From the NCBI RefSeq assembly GCF_016481275.1, contig NZ_JAEMNW010000003.1, positions 766,437 to 830,436 of the forward strand: a stretch of DNA of 64,000 nucleotides, given 5' to 3'. Shown here piece by piece: positions 16,511 through 26,319 of the stretch. A program made the position numbers and the translations under genes. The DNA comes from Antrihabitans auranticaus. Lineage in GTDB: Bacteria; Actinomycetota; Actinomycetes; Mycobacteriales; Mycobacteriaceae. Under the pieces are notes generated by a model. The model was not told the DNA's origin, did not search any database, and was given only the letters and a program-made list of their open reading frames with translations. Each line of letters opens with the position of its first letter. Position 1 is the stretch's first letter.

Positions 16511-18406
16511 TCAGGAGGGCGCGGCGACTTTCTCGTCGTCGGCAACGTCCGTCTGGAATTGCGTCCGATACAGCTCGTCGTAGCGTCCACCTGCGGCGAG
16601 CAGTTCGGCGTGTGTGCCCCTTTCGACGATCTGCCCGTCTTCGAGCACCAGGATGACGTTGGCGGCGCGGATCGTCGAGAGCCGGTGCGCGATCACCAAA
16701 GCGGTGCGTCCTTCGAGGGCCTCGCCCAGCGCTTCCTGAACAGCCTTCTCCGAGGTGGAGTCCAGGGACGCGGTGGCTTCGTCGAGAATGACGACCCGCG
16801 GCCGTGCGAGCAGCAGTCGGGCGATCGTCAGCCGCTGGCGCTCGCCCCCTGAGAGGCGGTATCCGCGTTCACCCACGACTGTTTCCAACCCGTCGGGCAG
16901 CGATCGCACCAAAGTCGCCAACCGCGCGCGGCCGAGCGAATCCCACAGTTCTTCCTCGGTCGCCTCGGGGCGGGCGAGTAGCAGGTTTCCGCGGATGGTG
17001 TCGTGGAACAGGTGGCCGTCCTGGGTCACCATGCCCACGGTTTGCTTGATCGATTCGGCCGTGAGATCGCGAACGTCGACCCCGGAAATTCGCACGGCAC
17101 CGTCGTCGACGTCGTACAGCCGGGAGACCAGCTGAGCGATGGTCGACTTCCCTGCGCCCGACGACCCGACAAGCGCGACAACCTGTCCAGGATCTGCCCG
17201 CAGCGAAACATTGTGCAGGACAACGTCACCACCACGGGTGTCCAGCGTCGCGACCTCTTCCAGCGACGCCAGCGACACCTTGTCTGCGGACGGATAGGCA
17301 AACGTGACGGCGTCGACCTCGAGTGATGCCGGCCCCTCGGGAACGCGTTGCGCCCCCGGCTTGTCTGTGATCAACGGCTTCAGGTCAAGTACTTCGAAGA
17401 CTCGCTCGAAGCTGACCATCGCACTCATGACCTCCACGCGCGCATTCGCCAGGGCAGTCAGCGGTGCGTACAGGCGGGTCAGCAACAGGGAGAGCGAAAC
17501 GACGGCGCCGGGGTCGAGTTGACCCTTCAGGGCGTAGAAGCCGCCGAGGCCGTAGACGACCGCGATCGCGAGTGCCGACACGAGCGTCAGAGCCGTCGCA
17601 AAGATCGTCTGGGCCATCGCGATTCGAACGCCGATGTCCGCGACCCGACTGGCTCGCGCGGCGAACTCGGCAGATTCGCGCTTCGGCTGCCCGAACAACT
17701 TGACCAGCGTGGCACCGGGTGCCGAGAACCGTTCCGTCATCTGGGTGCTCATGGCCGAATCGTGATTGGCGGATTCCCGCTCCAGTGACGCGAGCCGGCT
17801 GCCCATCCGACGCGCGGGCAGGACGAAGACGGGTAACAGCACGAGCGACAGCAGCGTGACCTGCCAGGAAATCTGAACCATGACGACCAGGGTCAGCAGC
17901 AGCGTCACGAAGTTGGCGACCACGCCCGAAAGAGTGTCGCTGAACGCGCGCTGCGCACCGATCACGTCGTTGTTGAGCCTGCTGACCAGGGCTCCTGTTC
18001 GCGTTCGGGTGAAGAAGGCAATCGGCATCCGCTGGACGTGATCGAACACCGCGGTCCGTAGGTGCAGGATCAGGCCTTCGCCGATACGTGCGCTCAGCCA
18101 CCTCGTGACCAGGCCGAGGGCGGCGTCCGCAATCGCGAGGGCACCGATGATCAGAGCAAGGATCACGACCACTCGCGGGGCATCACCGTCGACGATCGCG
18201 TTGATGACCCGGCCCGCAAGAACCGGCGTTGCCACACCGAGAATCGCGGTCGCGACACTCAGGATCAGGAAGCCGATCAGCAGCTTCCGGTGTGGCTGGG
18301 CGAATTCCAGAATCCGGCGCAGCGTCGCGCGGGAGAACGGCCGCTTCTCGTTCGGCCCCGTCATCGCCATGTACATCTGATTCCAGGCGACCATTTCCAT
18401 GCTCAT
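16511..18406 (-). CDS. ABC transporter, fused permease and ATPase (MsbA/multidrug exporter type)
   Basis: A 631-residue half-transporter that would dimerise. Six membrane helices span about residues 40-330, followed by a nucleotide-binding domain with Walker A GSSGAGKST, signature LSGGERQR, Walker B VVILDEATASLD and switch His in IAHRLST. Export of lipids or drugs is the family role; the substrate is unknown. The ATG at 18406 has GGGGAGA upstream, and the longer frame to 18490 has no site. Confidence 0.93.
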   Translation of the reverse strand: MSMEMVAWNQMYMAMTGPNEKRPFSRATLRRILEFAQPHRKLLIGFLILSVATAILGVATPVLAGRVINAIVDGDAPRVVVILALIIGALAIADAALGLVTRWLSARIGEGLILHLRTAVFDHVQRMPIAFFTRTRTGALVSRLNNDVIGAQRAFSDTLSGVVANFVTLLLTLVVMVQISWQVTLLSLVLLPVFVLPARRMGSRLASLERESANHDSAMSTQMTERFSAPGATLVKLFGQPKRESAEFAARASRVADIGVRIAMAQTIFATALTLVSALAIAVVYGLGGFYALKGQLDPGAVVSLSLLLTRLYAPLTALANARVEVMSAMVSFERVFEVLDLKPLITDKPGAQRVPEGPASLEVDAVTFAYPSADKVSLASLEEVATLDTRGGDVVLHNVSLRADPGQVVALVGSSGAGKSTIAQLVSRLYDVDDGAVRISGVDVRDLTAESIKQTVGMVTQDGHLFHDTIRGNLLLARPEATEEELWDSLGRARLATLVRSLPDGLETVVGERGYRLSGGERQRLTIARLLLARPRVVILDEATASLDSTSEKAVQEALGEALEGRTALVIAHRLSTIRAANVILVLEDGQIVERGTHAELLAAGGRYDELYRTQFQTDVADDEKVAAPS

Positions 18407-18522
18407 CGCTGTCTCCCCTCGATCGCGCTGTGCGAGGACAAGCCAAGCACGCGGCACCGACACTACGACCTCGAGTGCGGTTGAGATCAAGTCGTTCAGG
18501 TCGGCGCAACTACTGTTGAACC

Positions 18523-21324
18523 ATGTCTGACTCGCTCGACGTGTTGCGCGCGAGCATTTCCGGTGTCGTCGACGATTCGCTGCGGCGCCGTGCCGAGTAC
18601 TCGTCGGATGCGTCGAACTATCGAGTCGTCCCGACCGCGGTCGTCTTCCCGCACGATGGCGACGACGTTGCTGCCACCCTGGAGTTCGCGCGGTCGACCG
18701 GGCTTTCCGTGACCGCGCGCGGAGCAGGTACGTCTGTGGCGGGCAATGCGATCGGGCCGGGGCTTGTCCTCGACTTCAGCAAGCACATGAACCAGATCGT
18801 CGAGATCGATCCCGAAGCACGAACGGCCGTGGTGCAGCCCGGCGTCGTGCTCGGCACACTGCAACGGGCGGGCGCTCCGCACGGCTTGCGGTTCGGTCCC
18901 GATCCGTCGACGCAGAACCGCTGCACCATCGGCGGAATGATCGGTAACAACTCCTGCGGACCGCGTGCGGTCGCATGGGGCCGGACTGTGGACAACGTCC
19001 GCGGACTCCGCATTCTCGACGGTTCGGGAACCCCGCGTTCACTGGCAGCCGACCTCGCCGCGATGCCTGGACTCGAGCGCTTCGTACGAGCCAACCTGGG
19101 CACGATCAGGACCGAGCTGGGCCAGTTCGACAGGCAGGCTTCTGGCTACGCGCTGGAACACCTCCTGCCCGAGCGCGGCCACAACGTCGCGAAGGCATTC
19201 GTCGGCACAGAGGGCACCTGCGGCGTACTGCTGGAGGCAACCGTGGATCTTGTGCCTGTGGCACCTGCGTCGGTGCTCGCGGTCTTGGGCTACGCGGATA
19301 TGCCGACCGCCGCGGCGGACGTCGCCGCATTGCTGCTGGCAAAACCGCTGGCCATCGAGGGAATCGACGCGCGACTGGTCGACGTCGTGCGTTCACACCG
19401 CCGCAGCGTGCCGCCGCTTCCCCGCGGCGCTGGCTGGCTGTTCGTCGAGATGGCGGGTTCGACCGTGCCCGAAGCAGTCGCAGCTGCAGAGTCGATGTGT
19501 GCGACGGCGAGCGCGCTCGAATGGCGGGTGGTTTCCGACGCAGCCGAGTCGGCCGCGCTGTGGCGAATCCGCGCCGATGGCGCCGGCCTGTCAGGTCGGA
19601 CGCGAAAAGGCGAGCCGGCCTGGCCAGGCTGGGAAGATGCCGCCGTTCCGCAGGAGCATCTGGCCGCCTACCTGCGGGATTTCGACGACCTGATGGACGA
19701 GCACGGCGTCGAGGGACTGCTCTACGGACATTTCGGCGACGGTTGCATCCATGTCCGCCTCGATCTCCCCATTGCCGAAGCACCGCAACGCTTTCGATCG
19801 TTTCTCATCGACGCTGCGACCCTCGTCGCGAAGTACGGCGGTTCGCTGTCCGGCGAGCACGGCGACGGTCGGGCGCGGTCGGAGCTACTGCCCCTCATGT
19901 ATTCGCCGCAGGCGTTGTCGGCGTTCGCCGGGTTCAAGGCGGTGTTCGATCCCGACAACCTCCTGAATCCTGGAGTCCTTGTCGCACCGAGCCCGATCGA
20001 CGTCGACCTTCGTCTTGCGAGCGTGGCAAAAGTCGAAGGCGTAGGCGGCTTTTCGCTTTCCGATGATCGCGGTGACATCTCGATGGCCGTTCACCGTTGC
20101 GTCGGCGTCGGCAAGTGCCGGGCCGACAGTTCTGCGACGGGTGGCTTCATGTGCCCGTCGTACCTCGCGACGAAGGACGAAAAGGACAGCACCCGTGGCC
20201 GTGCGCGTGTGCTTCAGGAGGTCGTCAACGGCTCGCTGCTGGCGGGCGGCTGGTCCTCGGAAGCGGTCGAAGAATCGCTCGATCTGTGCCTGTCCTGCAA
20301 GGCGTGCGCCTCGGATTGCCCGGCGGGCGTCGACATGGCGACCTACAAATCCGAAGCCCTCTACCGTCGCTACAAAGGTCGGCGACGGCCGCTCGACCAC
20401 TACGCGCTGGGGTGGTTGCCGCGTTGGCTCAGGGTGGCGAAAAGACTGCCGCGCGTGGCCAATTCACTTACCGGAGTCGGCGTTCTGACGCGGGCGGGAA
20501 TGCGGGCGGCGGGAATGGATCCGCGTCGCGCTGTGCCGGAACTGGCTCGCGTGCCTTTCCGTCGTTGGTGGCGGGACAACCGGACGAACCCCGCCGACCA
20601 GGGCGTGCTGCTGTGGATCGACACTTTCACCGACGCATTCAGTCCGGAGGTCGCGATCGCCGCCGTCGAACTCCTCGAGCACGCCGGTTACCGGGTTCGC
20701 ATCACGGAGAAGCCGGTGTGCTGCGGTCTGACGTGGATATCGACGGGCCAGCTCGACGGCGCGCGCAAGCGTTTGCGGGCCACACTCGCCGCGCTGGAGG
20801 CCCATGTGACGGCGGGGGGCATCGTGGTCGGGCTCGAACCGTCGTGCACGGCGGTGCTGCGATCGGACCTGGTCGAATTGCTGCCCGACGACCCGCGCGC
20901 GAAACGTGTCGCCGACGCGACCAGAACGCTCGCAGAATTTCTCACCGACGCGGAATGGTCGCCGCCGCGGTCGGCTGGGCTGGAGGCGGTTGTGCAGCCG
21001 CACTGCCATCAACATGCGGTCACCGGCTTCGGACCGGACCGGCAGCTGCTCGAAGCAGCAGGTGTGCATGTGACGGAGATCTCAGGGTGTTGCGGACTTG
21101 CAGGCAACTTCGGGATGGAACTGGGCCACTACGACGTCTCCGTGGCGATCGCGGAGAACGGACTGCTACCCGCGCTGCGCGGCGCGCAGCGCGGGAGCGT
21201 GTTTATCGCTGACGGATTCTCCTGCAGGACACAAGGTTTGCAACTCGGTGGTCGCAACGGCGTACACCTGGCCCAGATCTTGTGGGACGCCGTGCAAAAG
21301 GGAACCTGGCAGAAAGGAAATTAG
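18523..21324 (+). CDS. FAD-linked oxidase fused to Fe-S/CCG domain (D-2-hydroxyacid dehydrogenase type)
   Basis: A 933-residue fusion. The PCMH FAD-binding domain (about 40-220; GAGTSVAGNAIG, GMIGNNSCG) is followed by the vanillyl-alcohol-oxidase-like C-terminal domain with GEHGDGR. Next come two iron-sulphur clusters (Cys about 526 in CVGVGKC; CLSCKACASDCP at about 589) and two CCG modules (VCCGLTW about 731, GCCGLAG about 855). This joins GlcD-, GlcE- and GlcF-like functions in one chain. It oxidises a D-2-hydroxyacid (lactate, glycolate or hydroxyglutarate) and passes electrons to the respiratory chain. Which acid cannot be told from sequence alone. Confidence 0.92.
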   Translation: MSDSLDVLRASISGVVDDSLRRRAEYSSDASNYRVVPTAVVFPHDGDDVAATLEFARSTGLSVTARGAGTSVAGNAIGPGLVLDFSKHMNQIVEIDPEARTAVVQPGVVLGTLQRAGAPHGLRFGPDPSTQNRCTIGGMIGNNSCGPRAVAWGRTVDNVRGLRILDGSGTPRSLAADLAAMPGLERFVRANLGTIRTELGQFDRQASGYALEHLLPERGHNVAKAFVGTEGTCGVLLEATVDLVPVAPASVLAVLGYADMPTAAADVAALLLAKPLAIEGIDARLVDVVRSHRRSVPPLPRGAGWLFVEMAGSTVPEAVAAAESMCATASALEWRVVSDAAESAALWRIRADGAGLSGRTRKGEPAWPGWEDAAVPQEHLAAYLRDFDDLMDEHGVEGLLYGHFGDGCIHVRLDLPIAEAPQRFRSFLIDAATLVAKYGGSLSGEHGDGRARSELLPLMYSPQALSAFAGFKAVFDPDNLLNPGVLVAPSPIDVDLRLASVAKVEGVGGFSLSDDRGDISMAVHRCVGVGKCRADSSATGGFMCPSYLATKDEKDSTRGRARVLQEVVNGSLLAGGWSSEAVEESLDLCLSCKACASDCPAGVDMATYKSEALYRRYKGRRRPLDHYALGWLPRWLRVAKRLPRVANSLTGVGVLTRAGMRAAGMDPRRAVPELARVPFRRWWRDNRTNPADQGVLLWIDTFTDAFSPEVAIAAVELLEHAGYRVRITEKPVCCGLTWISTGQLDGARKRLRATLAALEAHVTAGGIVVGLEPSCTAVLRSDLVELLPDDPRAKRVADATRTLAEFLTDAEWSPPRSAGLEAVVQPHCHQHAVTGFGPDRQLLEAAGVHVTEISGCCGLAGNFGMELGHYDVSVAIAENGLLPALRGAQRGSVFIADGFSCRTQGLQLGGRNGVHLAQILWDAVQKGTWQKGN

Positions 21325-21326
21325 TG

Positions 21327-21431
21327 TCAGCTGCCGAACGGAAGTGTGCCCGGCGGGATCTGGTAACCGCTGCTACCTGCGGAAACGCCGCCCCACGCGC
21401 CAAGCAGCCAGTTGAGCAAATTGGTGATCAT
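21327..21431 (-). CDS. Possible 34-residue small protein
   Basis: A short frame, MITNLLNWLLGAWGG..., with an amphipathic or membrane-active N-terminal helix and a polar Gly/Ser/Pro tail. GAAAGG lies nine bases before the ATG and GGAG lies directly against it. It occupies most of the gap between the FAD/Fe-S oxidase and pirin genes, on the opposite strand. Similar tiny hydrophobic proteins exist in Rhodococcus, but I cannot tie this one to a family. Confidence 0.4.
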   Translation of the reverse strand: MITNLLNWLLGAWGGVSAGSSGYQIPPGTLPFGS

Positions 21432-21535
21432 CTCCAGGAACCTTTCATCGTGCGCGTCGGCATTAGAACCGGGAGTAACGTCGCGGATGCCGACTGTCGC
21501 GTTACAAAGTAGCAATCGGAGCTGAGAATAGTCTT

Positions 21536-22531
21536 ATGAGCAATCTCGAGGCCTCGACCGCAATCGTCACCTGTCGGGAGACCGATCACCCTGACGTGTC
21601 GGCGATCGAAATCCTTACGCCGCGAGAGGTCCCGCTCGGCGGTCTGCGGGCTATGCCGGTCCGCCGAACACTGCCGCAGCGGCAGCGTTCGCTCATCGGA
21701 GCGTGGTGCTTCGCCGACCATTACGGTCCCGACGATGTAGCCGAGACCGGCGGTATGAAGGTCGCGCCGCATCCGCACACGGGGTTGCAGACGGTGAGCT
21801 GGTTGTTCGCGGGCGAGATTGAGCATCGCGATACCGTCGGCTCGCATTGCATGGTCCGGCCGGGCGAGCTGAATCTCATGACCGCGGGCGCCGGAATCGC
21901 GCATTCCGAGGTATCGACGGCGAAGACGACTGTTCTACACGGCATGCAGCTGTGGGTTGCACTGCCGAAGGCGGCTCGGAACACAGAGCCGACATTCGAG
22001 CACTATGCGCCCGAGCCGTTCACCGTCGGCAGTGCACGGATCAGCGTCTTCCTCGGCACACTCGCGGGCGACACGTCGCCGGTCCGCACGTTCACTCCGT
22101 TGCTCGGTGCGGAGATCGTGCTCGAGCCAGGAGCTGTGCTGACGCTCGATGTCGACCCGTCGTTCGAGTTGGGTGCGCTCGTCGACCTCGGTCCGATCGA
22201 GTTGTGTGGTTCGCAGGTCGATCGTTCCGAACTCGGGTACCTCGCGCCGGGCCGCAGCACCATCACCGTGCGCAATCCCGGAAAGCACCAGTCGCGCTTC
22301 CTGTTGCTGGGCGGCGAGCCGCTGGGCGAGCAGATTCTCATGTGGTGGAACTTCGTCGGTCGATCCGACGAGGAAATCAGGGCGTACCGCGAGCAATGGC
22401 AGGCGGAGTTCGACGCGCACAGTGCCGGCGAAGGCGCTGAGACCGAGCAATTCGGCGTGGTCGAGGGCTATCGCGGCAAATGGATCCCAGCCCCGCCGAT
22501 TCCGGCGCTGCCGCTCAAGCCTCGCGGTTAG
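21536..22531 (+). CDS. Pirin-family bicupin protein
   Basis: A 331-residue protein of the pirin family. The N-terminal cupin contains the metal-binding region APHPHTGLQTVSWLF with the later His in AGAGIAHSEVS. The C-terminal cupin follows from about residue 180. Pirins bind a metal ion; some are quercetinases or redox sensors. No role is indicated by neighbours. The ATG at 21536 lies 20 bases after the opposing small ORF. Confidence 0.88.
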   Translation: MSNLEASTAIVTCRETDHPDVSAIEILTPREVPLGGLRAMPVRRTLPQRQRSLIGAWCFADHYGPDDVAETGGMKVAPHPHTGLQTVSWLFAGEIEHRDTVGSHCMVRPGELNLMTAGAGIAHSEVSTAKTTVLHGMQLWVALPKAARNTEPTFEHYAPEPFTVGSARISVFLGTLAGDTSPVRTFTPLLGAEIVLEPGAVLTLDVDPSFELGALVDLGPIELCGSQVDRSELGYLAPGRSTITVRNPGKHQSRFLLLGGEPLGEQILMWWNFVGRSDEEIRAYREQWQAEFDAHSAGEGAETEQFGVVEGYRGKWIPAPPIPALPLKPRG

Positions 22532-22566
22532 CTGAACGTGTCGGTGGCCGGTGCGAGACTGCGTCC

Positions 22567-22929
22567 ATGGCTATAGAACTACAGGGACTGCGAACGGTCA
22601 TCTACCCGGTGGCGGACCTCGATGCGGCGAAGGCGTGGTGGGCCGAACTGCTCGGCGAACAACCATATTTCGACGAGCCGTTCTACGTCGGCTTCAACGT
22701 GGCGGGATACGAGTTGGGCCTCCTGCCCGGTCAAGATCCCGCTGACGGCGCATTGACGTACTGGGGTGTCGAGGCGGTCGACGAGGCAGTTGCGGCCGCA
22801 AATGCTGCAGGTGCGACCGAGCACACGCCTGCAAGCGAGGTGGGCGGCGGCATCGTCACCGCGACGGTCCGGGTGCCCGGTGTCGGCATCGTCGGCTTCA
22901 TCCACAACCCGCATTTTTCGTTGCCGTAG
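22567..22929 (+). CDS. VOC-superfamily (glyoxalase/bleomycin resistance-like) protein
   Basis: A 120-residue protein with one or two beta-alpha-beta-beta-beta modules: VIYPVADLDAAKAWWAELLG at the N-terminus, GYELGLLPG in the middle and GIVGFIHNPHF at the end. Members are metal-dependent lyases, dioxygenases or drug-binding proteins. There is no substrate clue. ATG at 22567 is used because it starts immediately before the first strand. Confidence 0.8.
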   Translation: MAIELQGLRTVIYPVADLDAAKAWWAELLGEQPYFDEPFYVGFNVAGYELGLLPGQDPADGALTYWGVEAVDEAVAAANAAGATEHTPASEVGGGIVTATVRVPGVGIVGFIHNPHFSLP

Positions 22930-23046
22930 GCCGGAGCCGATACGCTCGCAAGAGTAGGAAATGACTTCGACCAGGAGCTGACTATCACCGCCGAATCCAT
23001 CGGCTCGGGGGCCGCGCTCGAGCGCAGTCTCCGCCTCGATTCGCCG

Positions 23047-23922
23047 GTGAACGTGGCGCTCACGCTCGCGCCGCTGCAGCGTGGTGGGAGCGACCCGTGT
23101 CAGCGGCGCACCCCGGACGGTGCCGTTTGGCGGGCGTCGAGAATGCCCTCTGGCACTGTCACGTTCCGGGCGACCCAGGCTGGCCGAAACGTGGTCGACG
23201 TCCGAGCCTGGGGCGAGGGCAGCGAGGAGTTGCTCGACGGCTTTCCCAAGATGCTGTGCCTCGATGACGACCACAGCGACTTTGTGCCCGCCCATCCGAA
23301 GATCGCGGAAGCGCACAGGAGATTCCCCGACCTCCGCATGCTGCGCACAGGACGCGTATTCGAGTCGCTCGTTCCGGCTGTGCTCGAGCAGAAAGTGCAC
23401 GGCATTGCGGCGTGGGCGTCGTGGCGGCAACTCGTCCGCCGTTTCGGCGAGCGAGCACCGGGACCGGCCCCGCACGGCATGTTCGTGTCACCGAGTGCCG
23501 AGACATGGCGTTACGTACCGTCCTGGGAATTCCACCGCGCGAACGTCGACCCACGTCGCGCCAAAACGATCGTCACGGCTGCCCGGATCGCCGATCGGCT
23601 TGAAGAAGCGGTCGGCATGAATCGGGTCGACGCCGAAGCGAGACTCCGGTCGGTGCCCGGAATCGGCATCTGGACCGCCGCAGAGATCGCGCAGCGTGCG
23701 CTGGGCGATTCGGACGCAGTGTCGGTCGGCGATTTTCACCTCGCTGCGCTGGTCGGCTGGACCCTCCTGGGACGGCCCCTCGACGACGACGGAATGGTCG
23801 AGTACCTCGAGCCTCTCCGCCCGCATCGGTACCGGGCGATCCGCCTCCTCGAAGTGGCGGGCTTCGCAACCAAGCCGAAATTCGGACCTCGCACAGCGGT
23901 CACGGACCATAGCTGGCACTGA
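23047..23922 (+). CDS. DNA-3-methyladenine glycosylase II-like (AlkA/HhH-GPD) protein; start uncertain
   Basis: At least 291 residues. The helix-hairpin-helix is LRSVPGIGIWTAAEIAQ, followed by the catalytic Asp in SVGDFHL, as in AlkA-type base-excision enzymes that remove alkylated bases. The N-terminal VNVALTLAPLQRG and GAVWRASR match family N-terminal strands, but relatives carry about 20 more residues. The same frame is open back to 22930 and reads plausibly (ITAESIGSG, then RLDSPVN) yet holds no ATG, GTG or TTG before 23047. The only codon near a ribosome site is CTG at 22978. The real start may be that CTG or may have been mutated; GTG 23047 is the conservative choice. Confidence 0.75.
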   Translation: MNVALTLAPLQRGGSDPCQRRTPDGAVWRASRMPSGTVTFRATQAGRNVVDVRAWGEGSEELLDGFPKMLCLDDDHSDFVPAHPKIAEAHRRFPDLRMLRTGRVFESLVPAVLEQKVHGIAAWASWRQLVRRFGERAPGPAPHGMFVSPSAETWRYVPSWEFHRANVDPRRAKTIVTAARIADRLEEAVGMNRVDAEARLRSVPGIGIWTAAEIAQRALGDSDAVSVGDFHLAALVGWTLLGRPLDDDGMVEYLEPLRPHRYRAIRLLEVAGFATKPKFGPRTAVTDHSWH

Positions 23923-24037
23923 GTTTTTGGCCCTGCACTGAGTCTGGCCCGCCGACCACGCTCGCCGTTTTGTTCCTCGCTGCCGTTATAACGAGAGCGG
24001 GTAACAAAACCGCGAGCGGCGTAGCGCGGCTGGGGTC

Positions 24038-24787
24038 TTAATCCCGCGGACCGCCCGCAACATAAATGACCTGCCCCGACACGAAGCCGGCACCTTCGCT
24101 CACGAGGAACGACACAGTGTGGGCGATGTCGTCGGGGTAACCCACCCGCCCGACCGGTGTCTGGGCCGCGGCGGCAGCTTTGAAGTCTTCGAAGGGGACG
24201 CCGACGCGTGCGGCGGTTGCTTCGGTCATTTCGGTGACGATGAATCCCGGCCCGATCGCGTTGGCCGTGACGCCGTACTTGCCGAGTTCGATGGCGAGGG
24301 TTTTCGTGAAGCCCTGCAGGCCTGCTTTGGCCGCAGAGTAGTTCGCTTGCCCACGGTTACCCAGCGCGGAAACGCTCGACATGTTGACGATTCGTCCCCA
24401 CTTGGCTTCGACCATGTACTTCTGCGCGGCCTTCGTCAGCAGGAAGGATCCACGCAGGTGCACGTTCATCACCGCATCCCATTCGGACACGGGCATTTTG
24501 AACAGCAGGTTGTCACGCGTGATACCTGCGTTGTTGATGACGACGGTCGGTCCGCCGAGTTCGTCGGCAATCCGGGCTACCGCCGCAGCGACAGAATCCT
24601 CGTCGGATACGTTGGCGCCGACCGCAAGCGCGGACCCGCCCGCGGACGTGATCGCGTCGACCGTGCCGGCACAGGCACTTTCGTCGAGGTCCAGCACCGC
24701 GACCGCGAAGCCGTCGGACGCGAGCCGCTGCGCGATTGCCGCACCGATTCCGCGCGCCGCACCGGACACAACTGCAACCCTGCTCAT
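24038..24787 (-). CDS. 3-oxoacyl-reductase-like SDR (FabG/PhaB type)
   Basis: A 249-residue classical SDR with SGAARGIG at about residues 8-15, NNAG near 86, the catalytic Ser in MSSVSAL and Tyr-Lys in ANYSAAKAG, and AIGPGFIVTEM after it. The best family match is NADPH-dependent beta-ketoacyl-ACP or acetoacetyl-CoA reductase. GAGGAGA lies seven bases before the ATG. No other fatty-acid genes are adjacent, so a catabolic or PHA-type role is as likely as synthesis. The 115 bases beyond its stop hold no recognisable gene. Confidence 0.88.
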   Translation of the reverse strand: MSRVAVVSGAARGIGAAIAQRLASDGFAVAVLDLDESACAGTVDAITSAGGSALAVGANVSDEDSVAAAVARIADELGGPTVVINNAGITRDNLLFKMPVSEWDAVMNVHLRGSFLLTKAAQKYMVEAKWGRIVNMSSVSALGNRGQANYSAAKAGLQGFTKTLAIELGKYGVTANAIGPGFIVTEMTEATAARVGVPFEDFKAAAAAQTPVGRVGYPDDIAHTVSFLVSEGAGFVSGQVIYVAGGPRD

Positions 24788-24870
24788 GGGAATCTCCTCG
24801 TGAATTAACGAACTCGTACCCGTCTCCGATGCAGCATACGAACGCACGAATTGCCAGGAGGAGGTACCCG

Positions 24871-24939
24871 ATGTTCCGCGATCCAGAACTACCCGACTGG
24901 CTCGAATTCCTCTTGGCGTGGCTGGGCGTGCGGTGGTGA
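24871..24939 (+). CDS. Candidate 22-residue microprotein with a near-perfect ribosome site
   Basis: The frame MFRDPELPDWLEFLLAWLGVRW ends in TGA. AGGAGGAGG, complementary to the 16S 3' end over its full length, lies six bases upstream, by far the strongest ribosome site in the window. The peptide has an acidic front and a Trp/Leu-rich amphipathic or membrane-seeking helix. It is divergent from the SDR (83 bases) and convergent with maltokinase. It could be a real microprotein. A leader peptide is less likely, since the next gene is on the other strand. Confidence 0.5.
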   Translation: MFRDPELPDWLEFLLAWLGVRW

Positions 24940-24954
24940 GCCCTGCGCAGCCCG

Positions 24955-26319
24955 CTACAGCGAGACCAGCCGCGCAATCGCCTGGACCGGCAGCGGCAGC
25001 CAACTCGGTCGATGTCGCGACTCGTAGACCGCTTCGTAGATCGCCTTGTCCAACTCGTAGGCGCGAAGTATGGCTGAATCATCGCGGGGGTCTCGCTGCG
25101 CGACGGCCGCGTAGCCGTCGCAGAACGCGGAGCTGTTGCGGGCTGTCCACTCGTTTGCCCGGAACGCGCGCTGTGCGGAGTTGCTTTCGGTCGACTCGAT
25201 CAGCGGGTGGTGGCCCGCGTAGTCGAAGGACCGCAGCATCCCCGCGACGTCTCGCAGCGGGCTGTCGAATTCGCGGCGCTCCGCGATCGTCTTGACGGGT
25301 TCGCCCTCGAAATCGATTAGCACCCAACGCGGCGGGGTGCGCAACGTCTGGCCGAGGTGGAGGTCGCTGTGGATCCGCTGGACCTGAGTCGGACCTGCGG
25401 ACTCGGCTCTGTCGAAGATCTTCGTCGCTGCGTCGCGGGCCGCCGCGACCTCGGGGATCTGTTCGGCCGCGACGTCGAGTCGCAGCCGCATCATCGCCGT
25501 CGGCACCGGCCGAACCTCCGTGCCAAGACTGCGCGCCAGGTCGGCGTGCACCGCCGCGACCGCCTCGCCCAACCGCTGCGCCTCGCCTGCGAAATCGGTT
25601 CCCAACTCGTCGGCATGCAGGTCGGCCTCTGTGAAGAGATCCCGCACGCTGGTCAGAGCCATACTCCAGCCCTCTGCGGCGTTGGGTATGAATTGTTGTG
25701 CGATGGCCATCGTCGTCGGGATCGAGTCGACTTCTGTTTCCATCCAGCCGACGAGCGGCGCGACGAACTCGCAGCCGACCTCCCCGAGCGCACGGTGCAG
25801 TTCGAGGTCGGGATTGAGTCCGGCCTCCACCCGGCGAAACAGCTTGAGCAACAGCTGCTCTCCGTATACGACGCTCGTATTCGACTGCTCGGCGCCGAGT
25901 ATTCGGCCACGTAGAGCGGGGTCGACCGTACCTCCGGGTGCCGTCCGAAAGCGCAAATCGCCGACCGATTCGGAGTGCGCGAGAGCGTGAATGTAGCGCG
26001 CCGTCACCTCGGGGTCGGCGAGTCCGTCGTACGGCGTCACCGCTCCCGCCGCATCCGTAAGTGCATGGGGCATAAAGGCTTCCGGGGGATGGATGCGGAA
26101 TGCCAGCGGAATCTGATAGCGCTGCGCGGGGGCGTCGACGAGCTGGACGTCGACGATTGTGTGCTCTGCGACGAACCCGTCGTCATCGATCATATTCTGT
26201 CGCAACAGTATTCGAGCACCACTAATCGTTCGATTCTTCGCGGAGAACCAGCGTTGCGCCGGCAACCAACCAACCAGCAAGCTTTCCAGGTCGGCGTCCG
26301 AAGGCAGGCCGGCGATCAT
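24955..26319 (-). CDS. mak: Maltokinase
   Basis: A 454-residue kinase of the aminoglycoside-phosphotransferase-like fold. It phosphorylates maltose with ATP to maltose 1-phosphate, feeding GlgE for alpha-glucan synthesis. The N-terminal cap domain ([16 protein letters not shown]) is followed by the catalytic loop [10 protein letters not shown] and VLIDFEGEP, the equivalent of DFG. Length and N-terminus match mycobacterial Pep2/Mak. The ATG overlaps the TGA of treS, the known TreS-Mak partnership, and the two proteins form a complex in mycobacteria. The stop lies close to the microprotein frame. Confidence 0.93.
   Translation of the reverse strand: MIAGLPSDADLESLLVGWLPAQRWFSAKNRTISGARILLRQNMIDDDGFVAEHTIVDVQLVDAPAQRYQIPLAFRIHPPEAFMPHALTDAAGAVTPYDGLADPEVTARYIHALAHSESVGDLRFRTAPGGTVDPALRGRILGAEQSNTSVVYGEQLLLKLFRRVEAGLNPDLELHRALGEVGCEFVAPLVGWMETEVDSIPTTMAIAQQFIPNAAEGWSMALTSVRDLFTEADLHADELGTDFAGEAQRLGEAVAAVHADLARSLGTEVRPVPTAMMRLRLDVAAEQIPEVAAARDAATKIFDRAESAGPTQVQRIHSDLHLGQTLRTPPRWVLIDFEGEPVKTIAERREFDSPLRDVAGMLRSFDYAGHHPLIESTESNSAQRAFRANEWTARNSSAFCDGYAAVAQRDPRDDSAILRAYELDKAIYEAVYESRHRPSWLPLPVQAIARLVSL

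Noticed and set aside
14914..16590. 558-residue minus-strand frame opposite lon
   Set aside because: Mirror of a high-GC gene; lon has full domain motifs and codon bias, and the opposite frame lacks any family pattern.
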